From: Mycolicibacterium tokaiense
GTDB taxonomy: Bacteria > Actinomycetota > Actinomycetes > Mycobacteriales > Mycobacteriaceae
NCBI RefSeq assembly: GCF_010725885.1
Contig: NZ_AP022600.1
Span: 62,001 to 126,000, forward strand
Reading direction: 5' to 3'
DNA length: 64,000 nt
Shown: one piece after another, positions 9,718-18,003 of the stretch
Layout: each line of letters begins with the position of its first letter
How positions within the stretch are numbered: position 1 is the first letter of the stretch
The notes under the pieces: generated by a model
What the model was told of the DNA's origin: nothing
Seen by the model: the letters and a program-made list of their open reading frames with translations, nothing else
Databases searched by the model: none
Program-made: the position numbers and the translations under genes

Positions 9718-10152
9718 ATGGCCACAGTTGACGTGTCGGTGTCGTCGGACCTCTCACCCAAGCAGGCGTGGGCGCTCGCGTCCGACCTGGAACGGTTCGG
9801 TGAGTGGATGACGATCTTCGCCGGCTGGAAGAGCGAGGTGCCGCCCGATGTCCAGTTGGGCACCAAGGTCGCGTCGCTGATCAAGGTCAAGGGCTTTCGC
9901 AACACCATTCACTGGGAGGTCACCGGCTTCGAGCTGTTCAAACGGCTGGAGATGCGCGGCACCGGCCGGGGCGGGGTGAAGATCGCACTGGACATGGAGA
10001 TCACCGACAACTCCCCCGGCTCGACCTTCCACCTCGTCGCCCGCCTCACCGGCGGACTGCTGAACGGGCCGGTGGGTTCGCTGGTGGCCAAGGTGCTGGA
10101 ATCCGACGTGCGCCGGTCCGTGGAGAATCTCGCCGCGTTGCGGCCGGTGTGA
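9718..10152 (+). CDS. SRPBCC protein of the Rv0910 family
   Basis: 144 aa START/Bet v1-like fold beginning VDVSVSSDLSPKQAWALASDLERFGEWM, the usual SRPBCC opening, with a basic-hydrophobic cavity region and a C-terminal helix (VAKVLESDVRRSVENLAAL). Length and N-terminus resemble M. tuberculosis Rv0910, which has been described as the toxin of the Rv0909-Rv0910 pair. No Rv0909-like antitoxin gene is adjacent on either side, so a toxin role here is doubtful. It is placed 30 bp after the ABM gene and overlaps the reductase start, fitting co-expression with the catabolic operon, perhaps as a hydrophobic-ligand carrier. Confidence 0.8.
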   Translation: MATVDVSVSSDLSPKQAWALASDLERFGEWMTIFAGWKSEVPPDVQLGTKVASLIKVKGFRNTIHWEVTGFELFKRLEMRGTGRGGVKIALDMEITDNSPGSTFHLVARLTGGLLNGPVGSLVAKVLESDVRRSVENLAALRPV

Positions 10153-11306
10153 CACCTGTGCACAGCGATCTCCTGATCATCGGCAGTGGCCCGGCCGGGG
10201 TGGGCGCCGCCGAAGCCTTCCGGGAACACCGTCGCGAGGCGACTGTCCGGATTCTGACCGCCGATGTCGATCCGCCCTACGCCCGTCCCCCACTGAGCAA
10301 GGAATTCCTGCGCGGCAGCAGCGACGACATCGCGCTGCATCCGGTGTCCTGGTACTCCGAGCACAACATCGAGCTCACCACCGGCGTGCGCGTCGACTCG
10401 GTGGACGTGGCTGACAAGACTGTGACCGTCGGTGACCAGCGGTACACCTTCGGGTCACTGGTCATCGCCGCCGGCGCCGGGCCGAATCCCCTGCCGGTAC
10501 CCGGCGGGGAGAAGGCGTACAGCTTGCGGTCGGCAGACGATGCCCGCCGGTTGCGCAATGCGGCGGTGGCCGCCGGGTCCGCGGTGGTGGTCGGGGCCGG
10601 ATTCATCGGCTGCGAGGCAGCGGCATCTCTTGCTGCACAAGGTATTTCGGTCACACTGGTGGCACCCGATCCGGCCCCCCAGGTCAAGCGACTCGGCTCC
10701 GACGCCGGGGCCCGGCTGCGTGCGTTGGTGGAGCGCGCCGGGGTGCGATACCTGTCCGACGCGAAGGTGGCGGCGGTACATTCCGGCTCGGTCACACTGG
10801 AAGACGGGACCCAGCTGACCGCCGATCTGGTACTCGCCGCCACGGGTGTATCCCCGCACAGCGATCTGGCGGAGGCGGCCGGTCTGGACGTTCGGGACTC
10901 CCGCATCGTGGTCGGCAGTGACATGCGAACCTCGGCGCCCGACGTGTACGCCGCCGGCGACGTGGCATTGGCGTTCAACGACACCGCCAACCGCCACCTG
11001 GCCGTCGAACACTGGCAGGACGCCGAGGATCAAGGCCGTATCGCAGGCACGGTGGCCGCCGGCGGCGACGGTCGCTGGGATGCGGTGCCGGGGTTCTGGA
11101 CATCGATCGGCGACGCGGACGTGAAGTACCAGGCCTGGGGTGACGGATTCGCCGACGCTGCACTGGTGGAACACGGTGGCGGTTTCACGGTCTGGTACAC
11201 CGACGACGCGGGGATCACGGTGGGTGTGCTCACCTACCAGGCCGACGAAGACTACGAAGCCGGCGGAAAGCTGGTTGCGCAACACGCGCCACCGGTCCAC
11301 CGGTGA
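10149..11306 (+). CDS. FAD-dependent ferredoxin/rubredoxin-type NAD(P)H reductase
   Basis: 385 aa from GTG 10149, overlapping the previous stop by 4 nt. FAD motif GSGPAGVGAAEAF at the N-terminus, PPLSKEFLRG, NAD motif VVGAGFIGCEAAASL, second FAD motif PDVYAAGDVALAF, and a C-terminal reductase-C domain (FWTSIGDADVKYQAWGD). These match putidaredoxin/BphA4-type ferredoxin reductases that feed electrons to P450s or Rieske oxygenases. No ferredoxin or oxygenase gene lies within the operon, so its partner must be elsewhere or lost. It is the last gene of the presumed 6538-11306 operon. Substitution of an oxygenase electron-transfer role is the natural inference. Confidence 0.88.
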   Translation: MTPVHSDLLIIGSGPAGVGAAEAFREHRREATVRILTADVDPPYARPPLSKEFLRGSSDDIALHPVSWYSEHNIELTTGVRVDSVDVADKTVTVGDQRYTFGSLVIAAGAGPNPLPVPGGEKAYSLRSADDARRLRNAAVAAGSAVVVGAGFIGCEAAASLAAQGISVTLVAPDPAPQVKRLGSDAGARLRALVERAGVRYLSDAKVAAVHSGSVTLEDGTQLTADLVLAATGVSPHSDLAEAAGLDVRDSRIVVGSDMRTSAPDVYAAGDVALAFNDTANRHLAVEHWQDAEDQGRIAGTVAAGGDGRWDAVPGFWTSIGDADVKYQAWGDGFADAALVEHGGGFTVWYTDDAGITVGVLTYQADEDYEAGGKLVAQHAPPVHR

Positions 11307-11390
11307 GACACGGACATCGGTGGACAGCGTTTAATCATGGGCGTACCGGGTATTGACGGCCTCAACGATTGATCGTGGACGCGAGAGACG

Positions 11391-12056
11391 ATGCGCACCG
11401 AATTCCACCAGCGACTTGACGGTCTGGCCGCCGACCTGGCCCGCATGTGCGGGCAGGCCGGCGACGAGATCGAGCGTGCCACCCATTCCCTGCTGCAGGC
11501 GGACCTCGAGGCCGCGGAGGTGGTGATCGGCAACCTGGATCAGCTCACCGCGCGCAAGAACCAGGTGGAGCACGACGCCTTCCAGTTGCTGGCGCTTCAG
11601 GCGCCGGTGGCCGCGGATCTGCGCGCGGTGGTCGGCGCGCTGCAGACCGCCGCGGATGCCGACCGGATGGGTGGGCTGTCCGCCCATGTCGCGCGCATCG
11701 TCCGACGCCGTCATCCGGCTCGGGTGTTGCCCGAGGAGGTCGACGGTTACTTCGCCGAGATGGGCGAGGTGGCGGTGGCGTTGGCCCGTGGCGCACAGGA
11801 AGTGGTGCTCTCCGGCGACGTGGATCTGGCCAAACAGATCCTCGACGACGACCAGACCATGGACGGGTTACACCGTCACCTGTTCACCATGGTGCTGGGG
11901 GGCGACTGGCGGCACGGCGTGGGAGCGGCCGTGGACATGGTGCTGTTGGGCCGGTTCTACGAGCGGTTCGCCGACCACGCGGTGGAGATCGCCCGCCGGA
12001 TCATCTTCCAGACAACCGGGTCCAAACTCACCGACAACGACGCCCCTGCCGACTGA
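11391..12056 (+). CDS. phoU: PhoU-family phosphate signalling regulator
   Basis: 221 aa, two tandem three-helix PhoU repeats. The first has REF-like [20 protein letters not shown] and [16 protein letters not shown]; the second has [15 protein letters not shown] and [21 protein letters not shown], the metal-binding E/D-x-x-x-D repeat motif near the end. PhoU links phosphate import by Pst to the PhoR/RegX3 (SenX3) two-component system. There are no pst or kinase genes beside it, which is common for mycobacterial phoU paralogues (PhoY1/PhoY2). The start ATG 11391 follows a GCGAGAGAC segment rather than a strong Shine-Dalgarno. It is followed 23 bp later by the DUF4235 gene. Confidence 0.88.
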   Translation: MRTEFHQRLDGLAADLARMCGQAGDEIERATHSLLQADLEAAEVVIGNLDQLTARKNQVEHDAFQLLALQAPVAADLRAVVGALQTAADADRMGGLSAHVARIVRRRHPARVLPEEVDGYFAEMGEVAVALARGAQEVVLSGDVDLAKQILDDDQTMDGLHRHLFTMVLGGDWRHGVGAAVDMVLLGRFYERFADHAVEIARRIIFQTTGSKLTDNDAPAD

Positions 12057-12079
12057 CCGAACCACCGAGGAGAACAACG

Positions 12080-12352
12080 ATGTCCAGCTCGTCGAAGATG
12101 CTGTACAAGCCACTGGCACTGGCCGCGAGCGTGGGCGGCGGGCTACTGGCCAGCGCGGTCTTCGCTCAGATCTGGAAGCGGATCGATGACAGCCAGGAGC
12201 CGCCGCCAGACCCGAAGGACCTCGAGAAGTCCACCCGGTCGGTACTGGTGGCGGCGGCGTTGCAGGGTCTGGTGTTCGCGGTGGTACGTGCCGCTGTGGA
12301 TCGGGCCGGAGCAAAGAGCTTCGCAGCCGTCACTGCGCAGAACCCGCAGTAG
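12080..12352 (+). CDS. DUF4235 small membrane protein
   Basis: 90 aa with a CGAGGAG Shine-Dalgarno. Two predicted membrane helices: LYKPLALAASVGGGLLASAVF (about 8-28) and SVLVAAALQGLVFAVVRAAV (about 51-70), separated by a charged loop WKRIDDSQEPPPDPKDLEK. This matches the actinobacterial DUF4235 pattern (membrane protein of about 90 aa, W-x-x-I then the charged loop). Function unknown. It is probably cotranscribed with phoU. Its last 23 nt overlap the end of the convergent LacI-type gene. Confidence 0.8.
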   Translation: MSSSSKMLYKPLALAASVGGGLLASAVFAQIWKRIDDSQEPPPDPKDLEKSTRSVLVAAALQGLVFAVVRAAVDRAGAKSFAAVTAQNPQ

Positions 12353-13334
12353 AGGCCCGCACCACCAGCTGAGGCTGGAACACCACATGCTCGGGTCGGT
12401 GTTCGGTGGACTTCTCGGCGGCACCGAGCAACAGGTCCACCGCGGTGGCCCCGATCCGGGCGGTGGGCTGGCGGATGGAGCTCAGCGGCACCACTGCCGA
12501 ACTCGCGAAGTCGATGTCGTCGTAGCCGATCAGCGCGATGTCCTCGGGTACCCGCAGGCCTCCGATCAGGGTGAGGGCCTGCAGCACGCCGATGGCCAGC
12601 AGGTCGTTGGCGCAGAACACCGCGTCGGGGCGCTGCGCGGCGGGCCGGTCGCGGATCTGCTCGCCCACGGAACGTCCCGCCAACACTGTCAGGGCCGGGG
12701 TGTCGATCGCTTCGAACTGCGCGCCCGCGATGGTGTCGACCGCCTGCCGGGCGCCGGCGCGACGGTCACGCACCTGCCGTAGGCTCGCGGGCCCGCCCAC
12801 AAAGGCGATACGACGGCGGCCGATGGCGCCGAGGTGTTCCACCGCCATCCGAGCACCGGCGATGTCGTCGACCGCCACCGAGTCGAAGTCGGTGCCGCTG
12901 CCGTCTCGGTCCACCAGCACCACCGGGGTCCCCCGGCGCTGAAGGGCGGTCAGGCGGGTCAGGTCGTCGCCGATCGGCGAGACGAGCAGACCGAACACCC
13001 GTTGCTCGTCGAAGGTGTCGATGTAGGTGCGCTCGCGGCGCGGATCGTCGTCAGAGGTACCCAGCAGGATGGTCAGGTCCAGTTCGGCGGCCCGGCCCTC
13101 GGCGGCGCGGGCGATGTCGGTGAAGAACGGGTTGCCGACATCCAGCACCACCAGCCCCACGCTGCGGGAACGGCCGGCGCGCAACTGGCGGGCGACGTCG
13201 TTGCGGACGAATCCGAGCTCGTCGATGGCCGCCTGCACGCGGGCCACCGTGGCGGGGGCCACCTTGCTGGGCGCGTTGAGGACATTGGAAACGGTCCCGA
13301 TGGACACCGAGGCCGCCGCCGCCACCTCACGCAT
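12330..13334 (-). CDS. LacI-family repressor, probable regulator of the rhamnose operon
   Basis: 334 aa from ATG 13334, chosen over GTG 13343 because AGGTGG lies 5 nt before it. The N-terminal HTH is classical (REVAAAASVSIGTVSNVLNAP), followed by hinge RQLRAGRSRSVGLVV and a periplasmic-binding-like effector domain (VLDVGNPFFTDIARAAEG, GRRRIAFVGGPASL, PDAVFCANDLLAIGVLQAL, LIGYDDIDFASS). The gene is the last in a same-strand series with rhaB 30 bp upstream. A perfect LacI-like palindrome lies at the operon promoter (19685-19702). It therefore likely represses rhaM-lacI, with rhamnose or a rhamnose derivative as inducer. Confidence 0.88.
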   Translation of the reverse strand: MREVAAAASVSIGTVSNVLNAPSKVAPATVARVQAAIDELGFVRNDVARQLRAGRSRSVGLVVLDVGNPFFTDIARAAEGRAAELDLTILLGTSDDDPRRERTYIDTFDEQRVFGLLVSPIGDDLTRLTALQRRGTPVVLVDRDGSGTDFDSVAVDDIAGARMAVEHLGAIGRRRIAFVGGPASLRQVRDRRAGARQAVDTIAGAQFEAIDTPALTVLAGRSVGEQIRDRPAAQRPDAVFCANDLLAIGVLQALTLIGGLRVPEDIALIGYDDIDFASSAVVPLSSIRQPTARIGATAVDLLLGAAEKSTEHRPEHVVFQPQLVVRASTAGSAQ

Positions 13335-13364
13335 GCTCACCACCTGACCATCACACCAGATGAT

Positions 13365-14804
13365 CTAGCGAACGGCCGCACCTCGCGGCTCGTAGCGGCG
13401 CATCGGGAACCGCGCGGAGACCAGCGCGCGCAAGGTCTCGAGGTCCCCGGAGAGCAGGCCACGCGCCCTGGCACTGAGCAGCACGTTGCCCAGTGCGGTC
13501 GCCTCCACCGGCCCGGCCAGCAGCGGCAGGCCCAGCCGGTCGGCGGTCAGCTGGCACAGTAATTCGTTCTGCGACCCGCCGCCGACGATGTGCACCTCGG
13601 CCACGTCGACGCCGGTCAGATCCGCTGCCGTGCGCACGGCAGCGGCGAATGCGGCCGCCAGACTCTCCATGATGGCGCGCACCAGCGCCGCCGGGCCGTC
13701 CGGTGCGGGCAGACCACGCTCGGTGTACCAGCCCGCGATCCGCGTGGGCATGTCACCGGGCGGCAGGAAACGGGCGTCATCGGTGTCGAAAACGTCTGCC
13801 GGCGGCGGCATCTCGGCAGCCTGCGCCAGAAGCGGACCCAACTCTGCTGTGCCGCCGTCGCGCTCGAACTGGCGCATGGTCTCGCTGAGCAGCCACATGC
13901 CCATCACGTTGTGCAGGAACCGGATCCGGCCGTCGACTCCCACTTCGTTGGTGAAGTTGGCTGCGCATGCGGCGTCCGTGACCACCGGTGCACCGAGTTC
14001 GACGCCCACCAGCCCCCACGTCCCGCAGGAGATGTAGGCGGCCCGCTGTGACCGCATCGGGATGGCGGCCACCGCGGAGGCGGTGTCGTGGGAACCCACC
14101 GACACCACGTCGAGCCCGCTGGGCAGCCCCAGTCGGGCGCGCACCTCGGGCAGCACGGGCCCGCGGATGCTGCCGGCGTCGACCAGCTCCGGAAGCAGTG
14201 CCGTCGGCAGGCCCAGGCGGCGCAGCAATTCGGTGTCCCAGCGGCCGTCGAGCCCCAACAGTGCCGTGGTGGAGGCGTTGGTGCGTTCAGCGGACCGGAC
14301 GCCGGTGAGCCAGTAGTTGATCAGATCCGGCACCAGCAGCATGCTGTCCGCCAGCTCCAACAGCCCCTCGGCTTTCTCGGCGGCCAGCTGGTAGACGGTG
14401 TTGAACGGCAGGAACTGGATCCCGTTGCGCCGGTAAAGCTCTCCGGCATTCAGTTCGGCATGCACCAGGTCCACCCCATGGGCGGTGCGCTCATCGCGGT
14501 AGTGGTGCGGGGTGGCCAGCAACCGGCCGTCGCGCAGCAGCCCGTAGTCCACCGCCCAGGAGCAGACACCGACCGCGGCGAGGTCCGGCGCGTCGTGGGC
14601 GGCGGCCGCCAGACCGTCACACACATTGCGGTACAGCCCGGCGATGTCCCAGTGCAGCGCCTCGCGGCGGCCGTTCCACATCGCCACCGGGTCGTTGGCG
14701 AACCGCGCCACCGCACGCATCTCGAGCCGGTCGGGGCCCACCTCGGCGAGCATCACCCGGCCGCTGGTGGCGCCCAGGTCGACCGCCGCGACCGCGCCGC
14801 TCAT
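13365..14804 (-). CDS. rhaB: L-rhamnulokinase
   Basis: 479 aa FGGY-family sugar kinase, the usual rhamnulokinase length. The N-terminal phosphate motif is AAVDLGATSGRVMLAE (DxGaTsgR in place of DxGtts). Also visible are FLPFNTVYQLAAEK, the VSVGSHDTASAVAAIP motif with the catalytic Asp, YISCGTWGLVGVE, and a C-terminal VHIVGGGSQNELLCQLTADRLG adenine-binding segment. It phosphorylates L-rhamnulose at C1. The start ATG overlaps the aldolase gene stop by 4 nt. Part of the rhaM-MFS-rhaI-aldolase-rhaB-lacI operon. Confidence 0.92.
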   Translation of the reverse strand: MSGAVAAVDLGATSGRVMLAEVGPDRLEMRAVARFANDPVAMWNGRREALHWDIAGLYRNVCDGLAAAAHDAPDLAAVGVCSWAVDYGLLRDGRLLATPHHYRDERTAHGVDLVHAELNAGELYRRNGIQFLPFNTVYQLAAEKAEGLLELADSMLLVPDLINYWLTGVRSAERTNASTTALLGLDGRWDTELLRRLGLPTALLPELVDAGSIRGPVLPEVRARLGLPSGLDVVSVGSHDTASAVAAIPMRSQRAAYISCGTWGLVGVELGAPVVTDAACAANFTNEVGVDGRIRFLHNVMGMWLLSETMRQFERDGGTAELGPLLAQAAEMPPPADVFDTDDARFLPPGDMPTRIAGWYTERGLPAPDGPAALVRAIMESLAAAFAAAVRTAADLTGVDVAEVHIVGGGSQNELLCQLTADRLGLPLLAGPVEATALGNVLLSARARGLLSGDLETLRALVSARFPMRRYEPRGAAVR

Positions 14805-16831
14805 CGCAGGAAGGCGGCCGCCACACCCGCGTCGACGGGCACGTGCAGCCCGGTGGTGTGCGAGAAGTCCGAGGTGCACAGCGCAAAGGCCGCGGCGGCG
14901 ATGTTCTCCGGCAGCACCTCCCGTTTGAGCAGGGTGCGCTGCGCGTAGTACTTGCCCAGCTCCTCCTCCGGCACACCGTAGACGGCGGCCCGCTTGGCGC
15001 CCCAGCCGCCGGCGAAGATGCCGCTGCCGCGGACCACACCGTCGGGGTTGATGCCGTTGACCTTGACGCCGTGCTCGCCCAGTTCGGCCGCGAGCAGCCG
15101 AACCTGGTGCGCCTGATCGGCTTTGGTGGCCGAGTAGGCGATGTTGTTCGGCCCCGCGAACACCGAGTTCTTGCTCGAGATGTAGATGATGTCGCCGCCC
15201 AGCTTCTGCTCGATCAGCGCTTTGGCGGCCGCCTTGGAGACCAGGAACGAGCCGCGGGCCATCACGTTGTGCTGCAGGTCCCAGTCCGCCGCGGTAGTTT
15301 CCAGCAGCGACTTCGACAGCGACAGGCCGGCGTTGTTGACCACGATGTCGATGCCGCCGAAGGCCAGCACCGTCGCATCGACGGCGGCCTGTACGGCGTC
15401 CTCGTCGGTGACGTCGGCCGCGATCCCGACGGCCACGTCGGTGTTGCCTATCTCTTCGGCTGCGGCCTGGGCCTTCTCGGCGTTCAGATCGGCGATCACC
15501 ACACACGCACCCTCGGCGGCCAGCCGGGTGGCGATGGCCTTGCCGATGCCCGAGGCGGCGCCGGTCACCAGCGCGATGCGGGTGGCCAGCGGCTTGGGCT
15601 TGGGCATCCGGGCCAGCTTGGCCTCTTCCAGCGCCCAGTACTCGATGCGGAACTTCTCGGACTCGTCGATCGGGGCGTAGGTGGAGATGGCCTCGGCACC
15701 GCGCATCACATTGATGGCGTTGAGGTAGAACTCACCGGCCACCCGCGCGGTCTGTTTGTCCTTGCCGTAACTGAACATGCCGACGCCGGGGATCAGGACG
15801 ATCGCGGGATCGGCGCCGCGGATGGCCGGGCTGTCGGCGTCGGCGTGCCGGTCGTAGTAGGCCTGGTAGTCGGCGCGGTACTCCTGGTGCAACGCCTCGA
15901 GGCGTTCACGGCACTGGTCGACGGGGGCATCGGCGGGCAGGTCGAGCACCATGGGCTTGACCTTGGTCCGCAGGAAGTGATCCGGGCAGCTGGTCCCCAA
16001 TGCCGCCAGACGCGGATGTTCACTGCCGGCCAGGAATTCGAGCACCCGCGGGTCGTCGTTGAAGTGCCCGACCTGCGCCTTGTCGACCGACGCCAGCCCG
16101 CGGATGAAGGGGGCGAGCTCGGCGGCCTTGGTGCGGCGCTGGTCGTCGGGCAGCGCGCCGTAGCCCTCCAGGACGGCGCCGAACGGCTGCGGCCGGCCGT
16201 TGTTCTCGATGTAGCGCTGCGCGGTCTCGATGATCTCGAGCGAGTGCGCCTCGGCCTGCTCGGAGGTCTCCCCCCAGGCCGTGATGCCGTGGCCACCCAG
16301 GATGGTGCCGATGGCCTGCGGGTTGCGCTTCTTGATGTCCGAGATGTCCAGTCCCAGTTGGAAACCCGGTCGGCGCCAGGGCACCCACACCACGCGGTCG
16401 CCGAAGATCTGCTTGGTCAGTGCCTCGCCGTCGGCGGCGGTGGCCAGCGCGATGCCCGAGTCCGGGTGCAGGTGATCGACGTGGGCGGCGTCGACAAGTC
16501 CGTGCATGGCGGTGTCGATGGACGGGGCCGCTCCCCCCTTGCCGTGCAGGCAGTAGTCGAAGGCCGCCACCATTTCGTCCTCGCGCTCCACGCCCGGGTA
16601 GACGTCGACCAGCGCACGCATGCGGTCCAGGCGCAGCACCGCCAGGCCCTTCTCGGTCAGGGTGCCGAGATCACCGCCGGAGCCCTTGACCCAGAGGAGC
16701 TCCACGGGCTCACCGGTGACCGGATCGGTCTCGGTGCCCTTGGCCGAGGTGTTGCCGCCGGCGTAGTTGGTGTTCTTGGGGTCGGCGCCCAGCCGGTTGG
16801 AGCGGGCGATCAGATCCTGCACGGTACTCAT
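14801..16831 (-). CDS. bifunctional rhamnulose-1-phosphate aldolase / lactaldehyde (SDR) dehydrogenase
   Basis: 676 aa fusion. Residues about 1-400 are a class II aldolase domain (NYAGGNTSAKG, VKGSGGDLGTL, HVDHLHPDSGIALATA with metal-binding histidines, ILGGHGITAWGE). Residues about 425-676 are a classical short-chain dehydrogenase (VTGAASGIGKAIATRLA nucleotide motif, VVNNAGLS, and the YSATK active-site Tyr-Lys). Such proteins cleave L-rhamnulose-1-phosphate to dihydroxyacetone phosphate and L-lactaldehyde and oxidise the lactaldehyde to L-lactate with NAD+. An open frame continues upstream into rhaI, but ATG 16831 lies 5 bp after the rhaI stop and begins at the conserved domain. Coupled to rhaB by ATGA. 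Confidence 0.92.
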   Translation of the reverse strand: MSTVQDLIARSNRLGADPKNTNYAGGNTSAKGTETDPVTGEPVELLWVKGSGGDLGTLTEKGLAVLRLDRMRALVDVYPGVEREDEMVAAFDYCLHGKGGAAPSIDTAMHGLVDAAHVDHLHPDSGIALATAADGEALTKQIFGDRVVWVPWRRPGFQLGLDISDIKKRNPQAIGTILGGHGITAWGETSEQAEAHSLEIIETAQRYIENNGRPQPFGAVLEGYGALPDDQRRTKAAELAPFIRGLASVDKAQVGHFNDDPRVLEFLAGSEHPRLAALGTSCPDHFLRTKVKPMVLDLPADAPVDQCRERLEALHQEYRADYQAYYDRHADADSPAIRGADPAIVLIPGVGMFSYGKDKQTARVAGEFYLNAINVMRGAEAISTYAPIDESEKFRIEYWALEEAKLARMPKPKPLATRIALVTGAASGIGKAIATRLAAEGACVVIADLNAEKAQAAAEEIGNTDVAVGIAADVTDEDAVQAAVDATVLAFGGIDIVVNNAGLSLSKSLLETTAADWDLQHNVMARGSFLVSKAAAKALIEQKLGGDIIYISSKNSVFAGPNNIAYSATKADQAHQVRLLAAELGEHGVKVNGINPDGVVRGSGIFAGGWGAKRAAVYGVPEEELGKYYAQRTLLKREVLPENIAAAAFALCTSDFSHTTGLHVPVDAGVAAAFLR

Positions 16832-16836
16832 GTGTC

Positions 16837-18003
16837 CTAGGCTCCCCACGAGGATTGGGTTCCGCCGACGCGGTCGGCGTTGATGGTGTTCTGGTAGCCG
16901 GAGTCGGCAAAGGCGCGCATCGGGTCTTCGGGCAGCCCGCGCTCGGCACGCCACTGCGCCAGCGCCGGCCGCACGTCGGTGTAGAAGGCGTCCATGATCA
17001 GGCCGTTGGCGCCCAGCACGTCGCCGGCCTCCTGGGCCGCGGTCAGTGCATCGGTGTCGACCAGCAGCGCGCGCGCCGTCATCTCCTGGACGTTGAGCAC
17101 CGAGCGGATCTGGCCGGGGATCTTGGCTTCGACGTTGTGGCACTGGTCGAGCATCAGCGCCAGGTCGGAGCCGGGTTCCAGGCCGCCGCCGCGGATCACC
17201 TCGAACATGATGCGGAACAGCTGGAAGGGATCGGCCGCGCCGACGATCAGGTCGTCGTCGGCGTAGAAGCGGGAGTTGAAGTCGAAGGACCCCAGCTTCC
17301 CCAGCCGCAACAGTTGCGCGACGATGAACTCGATGTTGGTTCCGGGCGCGTGGTGCCCGGTGTCCAGGCACACCTTGGCCCGCTCACCGAGGGCACTGAC
17401 CTGGGCGTAGGAGGTGCCCCAGTCCGGGACGTCGGTCATGTACATGGCCGGCTCGAAGAACTTGTACTCCAACACCATTCGCTGGTTCTCGCCGATGTGC
17501 TGGTAGATGGTGGCCAGCGACTCCGCCAACCGGTCCTGGCGCCCGCGGATGTCACCCTGGCCGGGGTAGTTGGTGCCGTCGGCGAGCCAGATCTTCAGGT
17601 CCCGCGAGCCGGTCTGGTCCATGATCTCGATGCAGGCCAGGTGGTGGTCGACGGCCTTCTGCCGCACCGACTTGTCGGTGTGGGTGAGGCTGCCGAACTT
17701 GTACTCGTCGTCCTGGAAGGTGTTCGAGTTGACGGTGCCCAGCCGCACGCCCTGCTCTTCGGCGTAGGCGCCCAGCTCGGCGTAGTCGTCCACCTTGTCC
17801 CACGGAATGTGCAGCGCCACAACGGGTGCCAGTCCGGTGAAGCGGTGCACGGTGGCGGCGTCGGCAATCTTCTCCTCAATGGTGCGCGGTGTGCCCGGCG
17901 TGCCGAACACCTTGAACCGCGTTCCGGAGTTCCCGAATGCCCAGGACGGGAGCTCGATCGCCAGGTTGTCGAACGCCGCTGTCCTGAAGTCCTGCTTGGC
18001 CAC
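16837..18003 (-). CDS. rhaI: L-rhamnose isomerase (RhaI, actinobacterial type)
   Basis: 388 aa xylose-isomerase-like TIM barrel. Metal-binding features are visible in LEYKFFEPAMY, CLDTGHHAPGTN, and FNSRFYADDDLIVGAADPFQL. It interconverts L-rhamnose and L-rhamnulose with divalent metal. It belongs to the gram-positive/Pseudomonas RhaI branch rather than E. coli RhaA, judged by its short N-terminus and the motif order. The ATG directly abuts the MFS gene stop (18004), and the aldolase follows 5 bp later. No unusual residues. Confidence 0.92.
   Translation of the reverse strand: MAKQDFRTAAFDNLAIELPSWAFGNSGTRFKVFGTPGTPRTIEEKIADAATVHRFTGLAPVVALHIPWDKVDDYAELGAYAEEQGVRLGTVNSNTFQDDEYKFGSLTHTDKSVRQKAVDHHLACIEIMDQTGSRDLKIWLADGTNYPGQGDIRGRQDRLAESLATIYQHIGENQRMVLEYKFFEPAMYMTDVPDWGTSYAQVSALGERAKVCLDTGHHAPGTNIEFIVAQLLRLGKLGSFDFNSRFYADDDLIVGAADPFQLFRIMFEVIRGGGLEPGSDLALMLDQCHNVEAKIPGQIRSVLNVQEMTARALLVDTDALTAAQEAGDVLGANGLIMDAFYTDVRPALAQWRAERGLPEDPMRAFADSGYQNTINADRVGGTQSSWGA

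Noticed and set aside
9718..10152. Functional type II toxin-antitoxin pair
   Set aside because: Only the Rv0910-like half is present; both neighbours are metabolic enzymes.
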